Source of the DNA: Cladophialophora immunda
Lineage: Eukaryota; Ascomycota; Eurotiomycetes; Chaetothyriales; Herpotrichiellaceae
Direction: 5' to 3'
Length of the DNA stretch: 64,000 nt
Assembly (NCBI RefSeq): GCF_000835495.1
Contig: NW_015622545.1
Coordinates: 558,001 to 622,000 of the forward strand
The notes below the pieces were generated by a model. That model ran no database searches. It saw nothing but the letters and a program-made list of their open reading frames with translations, and was not told the origin of the DNA. How positions within the stretch are numbered: the stretch's first letter is position 1; each line of letters opens with the position of its first letter. Shown here in pieces: positions 24,217 to 35,595 of this stretch. A program made the position numbers and the translations under genes.

Positions 24217-25344
24217 TTATGTTGTCTTGACGATGCCAAACTTGATCAGACTCTCTCCCGTCGCCACCAGTGCATCAACGGGCGGTCGAGGCTGCCAGCC
24301 CAACAGTGTCTTTGCCTTGTCGTTGGAGATTTGTTTCAACTTGCCGAGCTCCGGGACAACCAGAGCAACACTCGGGTCAAAGAGGGCGACCAGCCTCAGG
24401 AGGAAGTTGGGCAGTGTCCTGGTGGGCGCGCGCTTGGCCGCGCTGCCCATCCTCTCGCGCAGCGCCAGCGAGATTTGCTGGACGGTCATGCCCGGCGGGG
24501 AGACGGCCAGAAAGCGCTCGCCCTTGGCCTTGGGGTCGGTCATGGCGCGGAGGTGCAGGTCGGCGGCGTCGCGCACGTCAACGATGCCGAACTGCACCTG
24601 CGGACAGCCCGGCAGCGAGCCGTTCAGGAGGCGCTGCACCAGAATGATCGAGGTCGCGAAGTCGGTGCCCAGCACGGGGCCGAAGATGCCCACGGGGTTG
24701 ACCACGGCGAGCTCGAGCGATCCGCCGCCCTCGCCGCTGTTGACAAAGTCCCACGCCGCGCGCTCCGCCAACGTCTTGCTCTTCTGGTAGGCGCCGACGC
24801 CGGGCCCGTTGACGTCGCTCCACACGTCCTCGGTGTAGGGCACGCTGGGCGGGTGGTCGTTCTCGGTGTGACCGTAGCCGATAGCAGCAAAGGACGAGGT
24901 GATCACGACACGCTTGACTCGAGCGTCTCGTGCGGCGCGCAGCACTCGAAGGGTGCCTTCACGGGCGGGGATGATCAGGTCGTCCTCATGCTTGGGCGCC
25001 CCGGCAGGAAACGGCGAGGCGACATGCAAGACGTAAGTGCAGCCCTGGACCGCCTCTGCCCAGCCGTCGTCCTTGAGCAGGTCTGCCACGGTGAAGGTGA
25101 GCCTGTCGAGGTTGATGGATTCTCGGCCACCACCACTGCTACCACCACCATCACTGCCGGTGCTGCTCGCCTTGAGCATGCTTCGGACATGGTCTGCTCG
25201 CTGGGACGATCGGACGGTGGTCCGGACCCTGTAGCCGCGCTCGAGGCATTGGAGGATGCAGTGGGCTGCAAGGAAACCGGTTCCGCCTGTCACCAAGACC
25301 AACCCAGGATGATCTTGGTCCTCTTTGGCTGCGGTGTTGGCCAT
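24217..25344 (-). CDS. NADP-dependent aldehyde/ketone reductase, extended SDR (dihydroflavonol-reductase-like)
   Basis: A single exon of 375 residues starts at MANTAAKEDQ (25344). An in-frame ATG 60 codons upstream is less likely because the added sequence is basic and has no family counterpart. The Rossmann motif TGGTGFLAAHCILQ lies at residues 20-33. The catalytic Tyr-Lys pair is in YQKSK, with the upstream Ser in VVITSSF. VVNPVGIFGPVLG is the usual substrate-side motif. These place it with the Gre2/aldehyde reductase II group, cytosolic enzymes that reduce aldehydes and ketones with NADPH. It is convergent with the b561 gene. Its upstream region contains a perfect inverted repeat at 25532-25571. 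Family is secure; the substrate is unknown. Confidence 0.9.
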   Translation of the reverse strand: MANTAAKEDQDHPGLVLVTGGTGFLAAHCILQCLERGYRVRTTVRSSQRADHVRSMLKASSTGSDGGGSSGGGRESINLDRLTFTVADLLKDDGWAEAVQGCTYVLHVASPFPAGAPKHEDDLIIPAREGTLRVLRAARDARVKRVVITSSFAAIGYGHTENDHPPSVPYTEDVWSDVNGPGVGAYQKSKTLAERAAWDFVNSGEGGGSLELAVVNPVGIFGPVLGTDFATSIILVQRLLNGSLPGCPQVQFGIVDVRDAADLHLRAMTDPKAKGERFLAVSPPGMTVQQISLALRERMGSAAKRAPTRTLPNFLLRLVALFDPSVALVVPELGKLKQISNDKAKTLLGWQPRPPVDALVATGESLIKFGIVKTT

Positions 25345-28300
25345 GAGGAGGGGTTCAGGAGTAGAAAGCACTAGGGGTTGGAACAGGGGCAATGATAGTA
25401 TAGGTGGTAGCGGCGAGCAGTTACGACTGCGACAGTACCGTTGCAACGCACAGAACACCTTCAATTGCCAGCATCGTCTCCCACATCCTGTTTTCTGCTT
25501 TATATGCTTCCGTGCTCGGTACATACGAGTTCAAGGCCCCCTCCGAGTGCAGGCACTCGGAGGGGGCCTTGTGTGTAACCAGCTGGCCAGCATTTGTCCC
25601 CCGGAGTTTCGGAATCAGGTAATATTCCATGGCCATCCCCCAACCCAAGAGACAGAGATGCGTTCTAACCACAAAGGCGTTGGGACCGGGCAGATTCATT
25701 GAGCCGATCATGGCAATCAGTCGCAGCGAGCGATCGATCGAGTGTCACACATCCATCGAGCCACCACTATTCTAGCTCTTGTCAGCCAGAGGCAGACTCG
25801 CTCGCTTCATTCCTCCCTCGTCCTCCTAGTCCATTCTCTGCCCTCTCCACAGCTACTGCTATTACGACCGACCGACTATGCCCAACTCAGACTTCGACCA
25901 GGGGATGGAGTGCTTGCATCTGAGATCACCACCTCGCTAAGCGAGCAACAACAATTTTTGTCTCTGCTCTGTCTGTTTGTCTCCATCACTCCATGCGCTA
26001 AAAGAGAGGGGCAAAGATCAAATGCAAACCTGCTACCATCGCAGGAGTGTTCGGAGTGCGGCACGTCCAACCCCTGTGTAACCAACCGACTCCAAGCGCC
26101 GGCGGTTGGTGATCGGCTCAGGGCTGCCCACAACCGGCTTAGTTGGAAGCTGCCACGGTTCAGGTGCATGCTGCATGCATGCTGCACGCACAGTGGTGAC
26201 GCTGAAGGCGAGAGTGAGGGAGAGATAGAAGCGAGCAAGAAAGCAGCTACTTTGCGAGCATGTCAACTCAACTCCAACATACTGCCAGCAACAAACAGGC
26301 CATGATCCACACTCGCCCTTGATCAAGAGTTCGAAATTCTCTCCATCTCTTTCCCTCCCGTCGTCCCGAAGGGCGGAAGAATAACCGCGTTTATATTTGC
26401 CATTACTTTCCGAATCACCACCCTGGCAAGCAAGGTGTGCTCTCCCCAAAGCAGCAAGATGAAGCGAGAGAACGCACATGGGAATAGAATGCAGCAATGC
26501 ATGAGTTGAGCTTGAGGCAGAGGCACAGAGGGAGCCGGAATTGACTCAGGCGGGTAACCCATCGTCCTCTTTTGGACCAACCAACGCGGGGCAGGAAAGC
26601 CAGTTTGACATCAGAACGAGGGTGTGCGACCTCTGCAAGTCGAATCAGGCGCAATGGTATTTTTGGTGGCCCTCCTATAGGTGGGGTTTATACGAGATTT
26701 GAATCCGACAGCTTGAGTCTATCTCGCCTACCCTCCACTACGCTCCAGCACCAGATTCGCAGCTCAGCCTGATGACACTCCCCTTTTTTTTTGCATGCGG
26801 TGTCATCGCCCAGCGTTTTCTCCTCCTCGCTCTGTCCGTCTCCACACAAGAGCCACCAGGGGCCTCAGGATGAGATTTCATATCATGACCTCATGTTCAA
26901 AGATACGGTGGAAGGGGGAAGCTGGATGGGTGGTGCATGGGTCACCCTAGTAAGTCCTTCTCAAACCTGCTATACGAGGTTGACACTTTGTGGGGAGCCA
27001 GCTACCTAGCTAGCTAGCGAGGTAACAAGGGGTGCTCGTATGCAGGGAAAGACATGGATGGTTGGCAAGGTTGGTCAATGCCCCTGCACTGCCCATCCCC
27101 CCTCTCTACTCCCCCTGTCTCTATCTGTGCCTCTGATCTTGCGGTCTGCCCTTGGATTCAACACCCTGGCTTTTGACTTTGTCTTTGCCTTTTCGGCCCT
27201 TTTCGGATCTCCGGTCTGCTGGTGGTCTAAGCGTCGAGGCGGAACCGCGCTGTGAAAAATCGCAATGGCCATGAGTGAATGGAGACCTGGGACAGAGCCG
27301 GTATCGAACTCTTTGTGTCCCGGCGAGGAGCAATGCATGCACATATCCATTTTCAGCCCCGGTAAGTTGCTGTTCTCACGACGACTAAAGCAACCCCGGG
27401 TGATGGCGCCAATCTCCATGGATGTCCAGAACGGGGCATGAGCAGGGACCAAAGAAAATCATGGACTTGGCTCTGGGTGTGGATACTACAACTCAGAAAT
27501 GCTCTCTGGGAAAGGAAAAGGATGGGTGGGTTCCTGGGTGGTTGGTAGCACAGATGGGGTAGCACAGTAGGCATGTGCTTGGAGCTTGTTGCGGCGCCGG
27601 CGCCGGCGGCCAGGCTGTCTTTCCGACAACAGTCGTCGTGAGAGAGACTCTCTCTGAGAGAGGGAGAGAGGCAGGCATCTGAGATGTACAAGGTCGGTGG
27701 TTATTTGTTATATTCCGTCAATCAATCCATCAGTCAGTTCAGTGGATGTTCGCGATCTCATTATCGTGGACTATAGCTAGCTATGCAGCGCTAACTTTGC
27801 TATTTCTGTTGCCTGGGGTTTCCGTTCTGTGGCAAGAAAAAGGAAAAAGGAAAAGGGGGGATACACAAGGAGATAAAGAGATATTGAATCGACAATTCCC
27901 CTAGCGCAAGTTTTGTCAATTTTCCATCTGTTCCTGTCCACCCACCCACCGCAAAGGAGAGACAGTCCAAGCCCTGACGAGGCCATGTTATCTGAAGTGG
28001 TGTCAGGCAGAGTAGTACTGCTGGTGGTGGTGGTGGTGGTGGTAATTCGTGAAGAAAGGACACAAGCAACAACAAACAGAGAAACAAAGGAGATAAGAAA
28101 TGGGTCAGAGGGGGAGGGGGGGAAACAAAACATGTCAGTCTGTCGTGCACGCCTGGCTTTCCAAACCGAGTCACGGCGGCTTCACCATTCGCGGGAAAGG
28201 GGACTCCTTTGTGTCTGTTTTTGGGGCCCAACGCTTGCCCTTCCTTCCTTCCATCCATCCATCCTGTTCTTTCTCGTTGTTAATCTTCGCCAGAGCTGCT

Positions 28301-28379
28301 AAACGACAATCACCACAGGGCCAGGGTCCCGAGATATCCTCTCTGCCGGGGACTGCCTGCGCTTGCACCACCGGGCCAA
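25345..28379. other. 3.0-kb gene-poor region
   Basis: The left end is the promoter region of the aldehyde reductase (minus). The right end is downstream of the disordered-protein gene (minus). Simple repeats include a GGCGCC-rich stretch near 27590-27610, GA/CT palindromic sequence near 27645-27670 and (GGT)n at 28021-28043. No frame shows domain similarity, and I found no tRNA or transposon signature. Confidence 0.5.
25532..25571. repeat. Perfect 19-bp inverted repeat (hairpin) with 2-nt centre
   Basis: The left arm 25532-25550 (CAAGGCCCCCTCCGAGTGC) is the exact reverse complement of 25553-25571, with AG between. It is GC-rich and would form a very stable cruciform or RNA hairpin. It lies about 190 bp upstream of the aldehyde reductase start codon, on that gene's 5' side, and so may fall in its promoter or 5' leader. 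It could be a regulatory palindrome, a solo element remnant or a fold-back assembly artefact. Confidence 0.9.
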
Positions 28380-29743
28380 CTAGTAGTTCGTTGACCAGAG
28401 CACATAGTGTTGGCCATACTGCCAAGCGTAGGGATGCTGTTCCACGCAGAGTGTCAGTTGTCAGATCGAGTAATCGAGAGAAAGAGGATAGATACTTACC
28501 GGTGCTTGCATGATTGGCTGGCTGTAGAAATGTTCAGGCGGGGGTGGTGCAGGCCAAGCAGCCGCTTCTGGTTGACGTGCTGTCTCCTCCACTCGAACGT
28601 AGCCCTCTGGAGCAGGCGGATAGCCATGGGCCGGCTCTTGCTTGACCGCCTGGTCGTAGAACGTAGGTGCCACCGCCGGAGGAGGCATGGTAGGAGGCGA
28701 CGAATCGACCACCGAGTTTGGCGGCGTGTAGCCCCCCTCGGGGTCGGTAGGCGAATGGGGGGCATAGCCGTATGCCGCCGCCTGGTCGGCTAGATGGCTG
28801 TTGAAGGCGATGTCGATCACGGTTGCAGGCGAGGCATTCGCTGGCCGATCTGTTGCTGAGACCTGTGTGATCATGTTGTCCGTCGCGTAAGAACGCTGTG
28901 GAGGAATACTGTTTCCCGAATCATGGTTGGTCGGAAGCACGGTAGTCATCACGTTCGGCATTCCAGGCGCCGGTGCACCAAATTTGATGTTGACGACCAC
29001 GGGGCTCGACTCGCCTTGGACTGCTTCCTCTGCTAGGGGTTCAGCGCCATTAGGCTCGATCGATCTATCCCCATTGCTATCCAAAGCTTGAGGATTTTCT
29101 GGACCCTTCGAGAGCATCGGAGCCAGCTTAAGAGGATGTCTCCATTCGGGACCGGCGCAGGCTGGAATTGTGGGATCGGAATGTGCCATATTCCCAGGGG
29201 GAAGCTGTGGAAGGCTCGATGTTAGCCACGGCATCGATGTTACCGGAAGGCTGGGCGGCTCCCAGGTTGGGGCAGCATGACCACAATGTTGAAGAAGAGT
29301 GCTTGGAAAGTTAGATGTTGGTGTCGCATGGCTGAAGGCAGTGTCATAACCCCAACTGCTCGAAGAGCCTCGCCGTCCGGAGTGAGGTTGGTCATAATGG
29401 TTCAAATCTGGATGAGGCTCCAGGGACCTGCCATATATCTTGGTCAGTGACATGTGTTTAGCGACAGGACGAAAACCTACCTAGGCAGATCCACAGCCTT
29501 TTGGGGCAAGTCCGAATAGACATGGCCAGATTGGGCAGAGGAATAAGCAGAAGAGGGAGGCATCGGAGCTAGATCCCAGTGAACTTGTTTCTTCCGTTCA
29601 GGCTTACGGTCAACCCGTTTCGTTTTGTCTTGTTGGTCGTCGGCGGCAGTGATCTCGAGCTCTCTCTTCTTGTTGGGCTCTTCGCCTTGAACGTCTTTCA
29701 AGGGCTGGGTGAGTGCTAGTTTGGAAGCAGAAGATGTTGCCAT
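28380..29743 (-). CDS. Disordered protein of unknown function
   Basis: Three exons, 29743-29481, 29427-28500 and 28436-28380, encode 415 residues. The introns (GTAGGT/GGCAG and GTAAGT/AACAG) keep frame and replace in-frame stops. I do not recognise the family. The N-terminal 70 residues are charged with a basic patch (KTKRVDRKPERKKQVHWDL). The middle holds a compact-looking segment, SSPVVVNIKFGAPAPGMPNV, and the C-terminal third is rich in Pro, Tyr and Ala. The last exon adds HPYAWQYGQHYVLWSTNY, an aromatic-rich end. No signal peptide or membrane helix is visible. The basic patch could be a nuclear signal; no function can be assigned. Confidence 0.72.
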
Positions 29744-32700
29744 GAGCGACTTAGAAAGAGGGGGATGCCATCAGTAGGGCAAGCTTAAGGAAGATAGAAA
29801 GAGACTCAGCGATGGACGGGGGAAGTGAAGGTTTATAACTGTGTAGAAGTCGCTCTCTTCAATCCACATAGAGATCCGCTTGACCACAAGCTGCTATGGA
29901 AGCTCGATACCAACATCCATACTGGCCTCTGAGTTGTCCGCAACTCGACCCGATCGCGATGCAGCTTGCATAAGGTATTGGTGATGGGCGATGTGGAACG
30001 TCCAGGATGGAGAGGCCATCGCTTCCGGAACCCAGGAGCCACTTCAGCCGTGCGAAGCACACGGCTTGACTGTAAAGCAGCAAGAACGAATGTGTCGAGT
30101 CTCAGAAAACATCCATGGAGGGCGTTCAATAGTCGGTTCCCTCCTGCAGGCCTGCAGATGCACTCATTCATCTTCCCTAAGTTGAAATGAGCACCTGGTG
30201 ATGGTGTGCAGCAAGCGCCCTTCATAGGATGAGCCAGGGAATCACCTAGTGCGTTTGTAAGTCGCTAAAGGCCACAGCTTTCCCCTTTCGCCTCAGGCTG
30301 GGGAGGCGAATTAGTTTCAGGAAAGCCCCCGCAGATCTCGGATGCAGGCAGCGTGCGCGAAAGATGTCGCCGAGCCGGCTAACAAGCTCGATCTCGAACG
30401 TTGGTGGCTTCGATATCGCCCATTTCATTCGTCGATATGTCCGCTTCAACTTGGCGCGGGGCCTTTTGGCGGGCTCTGAGAGGCAGATCCAACCACCGCG
30501 TGAGTCGATGCACTGACATTAGGAAAAAATGAGGGGGTTTCAGAACAGCCACCGACCTGCCCAGTTGACATGGGTTGTTGTTCTTGTGCCCCAGCCGCTT
30601 GCCTCCGCCCTGAGCTTCCGGTTTGAACTTTCAACACGGGCAAGCGGGACCATCTGACCAAGATACGAAGGAAAATGACACTAAATCTTGGGAGGAAGCT
30701 TGCATTGGTGGTCGACGGCCGCACATTGACACGCGGATGCAGCTCAAGCTCCCCCGAGCACAGACACTGAATTGTCCCCCATGATTGCTGTGTTCAAGCC
30801 TGGTCGATCGTAGGCTTGTCCCATGTGTTTGAGCGTCTTGAGAGCGGGCAATTGAAGGAACCTGGGGGGCTGATCTTTCACACAATCCCAGGCTCGCAGT
30901 GAGGCAGAAAACTCAAAATGTAGAAGCCGGCCAAAAGTCATGGCCAATTGCGAGAGGCGACTGTTAGGTCTCCTCCCTGTGACCGATTCCAATGTGACAA
31001 GTGATATTTCTGGAGAGGAGGCATTGCAGCAGTAGCGTGGAGATCTCGCTTGCTGTTTCCCTGGCAGCATGCCGCCTTTCCTGGAGCTGGAAGAGTTGTA
31101 GCGACTTGATTGAGCTTTGCATATCCATCCCCGGCAGTGTGTCCGTCCTGTGGAGATCCCTAAATGCGACTTGAGCTAGCCCGGCGCTTACAACCGTGCT
31201 CTTTTGGCGACCAAAAATGCCCTTGATTACCGGAGTGGTTGCTCATCGAAATGGCCGATCCCCAGGGTAAGATTCGAAATCGCACCCATCTCACATCCCA
31301 AGCAAGATCGGGATTCGCTCGCCGTAAGGTCTATGCCAACCCCTGCCAGATGGCTTGGAGCCGGAATAGTTTAGAATCCCCAACGTAAGCGATACGAAAT
31401 AACGCTTTTTAACTTTGAAGGCCAAGATACCACTGCTGCAAGTCTTTGGGTGGGCGAACGTGTGAACACAGCCTCAGAGTCTGCAACTGGAAGCTGTTGA
31501 CAGGAGGCTAACAGGCAGAGCCCAATTGCATCGCTGCAAGAGCCGGTCTCAAAGCTTGTAGAGAAGACGATGCATGACTGAAGTGATGGTGCCCAGGGAC
31601 CATCAAAATCGACAATCGAAGTGAAAACCTCCTCCTGACATTCCGGCACTTGCCAGGCGGCGGTAGGTGGCGTCCCGCAATGGCCGACCTCTGGTCCAGG
31701 GTAATTTGTGCCGGTTGTCAAGCTAGATGGCAACTTGGAGGGCCGTCCGCAATGGTTACATTGCGACACCCAAGTACCATCCTGTTGTCACCTTTGTGGA
31801 CTCATAAATCATGTGGCGAGCAAGAAGTACGCCGATCCAACATCGAGAAGGCGGTGCATCCGCGGATGTTTCTAGCAAAGCTCCGGTAAAGGATGGCAAA
31901 GGTTGCTCCTCTTCTCAGAGCTATGACACTCTGGGGGATCCGCGGTCGTCTGTCATCACCTCCGTTGACAGCAGCAAGGGTGGGGTGCAAAGACGCGGTA
32001 AAACAGGGGCAGAACTTTAGCACCTAAGATTCAGATCCCGGCATGTCGAGAGAGGGCTCTGTGAGCAACCAAAAGAGTCCCCGTATAGCACTAATCGATA
32101 GACAGAGCTTTGCCGTCAACAGTCGATTGGAGACTGCCCCCTGATTGTAGCAAATAGTCCAATCGCTTGGTTTTCTGCCGCATTGAGGCGGGACAACCAT
32201 GGTTGGAACTTCTAACACAGGTTGCTCATCTTCGAAGCAAAGTTGCTAGGTGTAAAAAGTTGAAGGGTCCTGGTCAAGTGCGTCTTTGGCTGACCCAAAT
32301 CTGACTGAGTGCAATATCCCGAGGTTCAAAAGGGATGGTGGTGAACATGAGCCTGAGTACCAGGATCCATCGCCACTAGGCGAGACGAGTTTCTGGAGAA
32401 AGAGCCAGCTTCTTGTGACCGGGATGGCTTTCCTGCACTGTACCAGTGCAACTTGGGGCTCCATCGTGACAAGGGATGCAGAGATCAGAGCTATGTTGAG
32501 GACTTGCAGATCCATCACGGGCTTGCAGTCAGTGAAGGAAGACTAAGACCTCCCTTTTCAAGGAATTTGTGAAGGCATGTCTAGCAGGCCAAAGCCCCGA
32601 TCCCTGCTGAAAGTCAGACAATCTCACTACCAGTTGAAAGTCCGGCATGGTCATGGTAACACATCCACTCATGCTCACTTTCTGACCCGGCACAGCAAGG

Positions 32701-33647
32701 CTCCTTTTTGTCTCCGTATCCTAACCCTTCCGATCTGTCGGTCAAGAGAAGGTACGGGGCTCGCGCATGGTCGACTCAACATGGGATCTGGAAATCTCAA
32801 GAAGGCCAGGGTGTTTCGACCACTTGAGAAACTCGACGTTCTGTTTGCATTGGAGCAACATTATCGGACCATCAACGTGCTTCTGCAATCACGTCGAAGG
32901 TCGGAGTCGTCGGGGTTCGCAACGCCGATCACATAGTCCGACTGCGAAGGCCGTGCGACCACAATGAACAGCAAGGCTTAATAAAGGCAGCGGATTGCGG
33001 CTGTGTCTTTGGTCGGCTCGGTCTGTTTAATTGTTTGCCATTATCGGTAGGGGGACGCGATGAAGGCGACAGTGCAGCCGGCTGCGGCAGCGAGAAACTC
33101 GGTGGAAGGCAGACATTGCTCAAATCCAGACCACACAGGCTTTGCGGTGTAGACCTTCGGCGCCGTTGCGTGATTTTTTGGAGCTCCGATGCCAGCATGT
33201 TGCTGCCCTCATCTCGCTAGCATTCCTACTCCTGTTGAGATTGTTTGCCACTTTGAGGATAGCGCCAGCCACGAATGCTGTGATTCTAGGAGAATGAGCA
33301 TCGTCGTCCGTCTCTGCAATCGATTTGTGCTCCGTCTAGTAGCACATGAAATTGCATTCTCGCTGTCCGGTCTGTTCAAATGGACTTGGACTGGATGGTT
33401 CCACCGAAAAAGTATTTCATCTCTGAAGTTTCTGCGCTTGTGGTAGCATCAATGCTTCCCGGAGTCACATCACTTACCTCCGATTGTGCTTTATCGCCGT
33501 GCATCTCTTTGCCATAGGTCATGCGGGTGCATGGCGAGGGCCACGACGGGTTCCCTTTATAATGTCATTGAATGATCCCGGCATCTCCTCATACACCACA
33601 TTTCATCGTTTTGCGATTTCCGGCAAGACAGCCTGATACAGTGCACG
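29744..33647. other. 3.9-kb gene-poor region
   Basis: This lies between the starts of two divergent genes (disordered protein on minus, SDR on plus). Open frames are all below about 135 codons, overlap each other and show no domains. I looked for transposase or reverse-transcriptase remnants, terminal repeats, obvious repeat-induced mutation and tRNA-like folds and saw none. Upstream control regions of both neighbours must lie at its two ends. Confidence 0.5.
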
Positions 33648-34856
33648 ATGGCGGCTTCCAGAGACCTCCCTCCCTTGACGAAGAGCTACATGAAGCTCTT
33701 CTTCGAGTCTCAGCTCCGTGCCAAACCTGCACACCTTCCGAAGGGGACCGACCTCTGCGGCAAAGGTATGTTGTCTAAAACCACATCTCCTACCGTCTGA
33801 GATTCCCCTCGACATCCGTATACAGACCTTTGTGCTAATATGACCTTTGGGAGCACATCAGTGGCGCTCATCACAGGTTCCAATGTTGGTCTTGGATTCG
33901 AGGCAGCTCGCCAATTGCTGTCCTTCAACCTCTCTCACCTAATTCTTGGTGTCCGCTCTGTCCAAAAGGGCGAAGCGGCAGCAGCCAGGCTCTCAAAACA
34001 GTATCCGAAAGCGACCATTAAGATCTGGTCCTTGGATATGTCTTCATACCAGTCCGTTGAAGCTTTTGCCAAACGGGCGGGAAGCGAATTGGCCCGTCTG
34101 GACTTGGCTATTCTCAATGCCGGGGTGGGAAACGTCAAATATGAATTGAACGCCAGTACTGGCCACGAGGAGATGGTCCAGGTCAATTACCTTTCGACAA
34201 TGCTCCTTGCGATTCTCCTCCTCCCAGTCTTGAAACAGAAGTCTCCACCGAGCGTACCAGGTCGTCTTTCGATTGTAAGCTCCGGACTGGCTCTTGTGGC
34301 AAAGATTCCGGAAAGTAACCAGGCAGTTTTGACGTCTCTCGATGGGTCCGACACGTTCAATCCTATGACCAATTATTCGGTATCTAAGCTGCTCGCTCAC
34401 ATGTTTGTATACCAGCTACAGGACTGGATCTCGGCTGACGACGTGGTTGTGAATCTGGTGGACCCTGGCTATGTCAACGGGACCCAACTTCAGCGTCAGG
34501 TCTCAGGCATCGGAGTGATAATCATGTGGCTCTTGAAAACGGCAACAGGCAGAAGCCCGGCAACAGGCGCGTCAACGTATCTTGACGCCACGATCTCCAA
34601 GGGCAAAGAGTCCCATGGGTGTTACCTCGCAGACTGGCAGATCCGGCCGTGAGTAGCTGCTTGTTCCCGCCTCTTTATCCCCAGCCAGACTCATCAGAAA
34701 ATGTCATTGACGCATGCATTGGCTTTTAGATTCGCCTCGGTCTTGTATACCCCACACGGCAAGGAACTGATCGAGCAGGTATGGCGAGAGACACTCGACG
34801 AATTTGACTTTGTCAATGCCCGAGGCATACTGAAATTGATGAAGGATGGGAAGTGA
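33648..34856 (+). CDS. Short-chain dehydrogenase/reductase (classical-type motifs)
   Basis: Three exons, 33648-33765, 33862-34648 and 34730-34856, encode 343 residues. The introns are GTATGT...CATCAG and GTGAGT...TTTTAG. The N-terminal 40 residues (SYMKLFFESQLRAKPAHLPK) precede the cofactor motif TGSNVGLG (TGxxxGxG). Then come NAGVGN and the catalytic YSVSK with a Ser in LSIVSSGLAL. The protein ends in EFDFVNARGILKLMK. It resembles the many fungal NAD(P)H-dependent SDRs related to WW-domain oxidoreductase/retinol dehydrogenases. The substrate is unknown. Its only near neighbour is the TCP11-like gene on the same strand, so there is no cluster context. Confidence 0.9.
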
Positions 34857-35595
34857 CAGGAGGATCTGGGTTCGTCTCGGTTCGAGCGAGGGTTGTTTCA
34901 GTCTCCCCGACTCGAGAATGCGGGTGTCAGCGCCAGGATCCTACCTCTAGGACTGACAAGATGCGCTTGTACCACGACACTGGTACTTGAAGAAACCGTA
35001 GAGGATGGAACACAACGAACAATAATCCAGACTCCGTGCGCAGTTGCTTGGCGGATGTTTGCCGAGCTCCGGAGTCCTTTAGGCGAGGCTGGGAGAGCTT
35101 AGGGGCTGATGGGCAGGCGGACGCCTGGATTCCTACTTGTACTTGTAAGCTCTAGTGGCTCTGGGCCGACTGAATCCTGACTGGCTGGCGGCGATTGAGC
35201 CCCATCGATGCTGGCAGGTTCCAGCAGCCGCTGCTGCGGCAAACAACAACCATGGCTTCGTCATTCCCAAATGGCACAAACTTTCCCATCTTCCCCTCCC
35301 AGCCTCCCACCTTGTCACCTCTTAAGCATTGCCTTGATTCATCTTCCTTCGACGTTCTCTTCTGGGAACATTCCCTGATACAGATTTCTTTGTTGTGCGT
35401 TGTTCGCGCGACGTTCCCGGGCGCTTTGAGAGTCGGCCGGAGTTACACCACGCCTGGTCTGGTTATCGATCGACTCATTCCTGAGAAATCCCCTTCCTTC
35501 GACGTTCATATTTGTTTTATTTGACTTCAAGGTGGCTACCGACCTCCAAATCGCACCTCACATCGGACATTACTAGTGGTCGTCGCGTGCCCAGC
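34857..35595. other. Spacer and TCP11-like 5' leader
   Basis: About 740 bp between two plus-strand genes. The open frame continues upstream of 35596 to an ATG at 35512. The added 28 residues look like leader sequence, so I place the start at 35596. Two short copies of a CCTTCGACGTTC motif, at about 35347 and 35494, may be chance. Confidence 0.45.

Noticed and set aside
24058..25374. 438-codon plus-strand frame opposite the aldehyde reductase
   Set aside because: Antisense shadow of a GC3-biased gene; the minus-strand SDR motifs are unequivocal.
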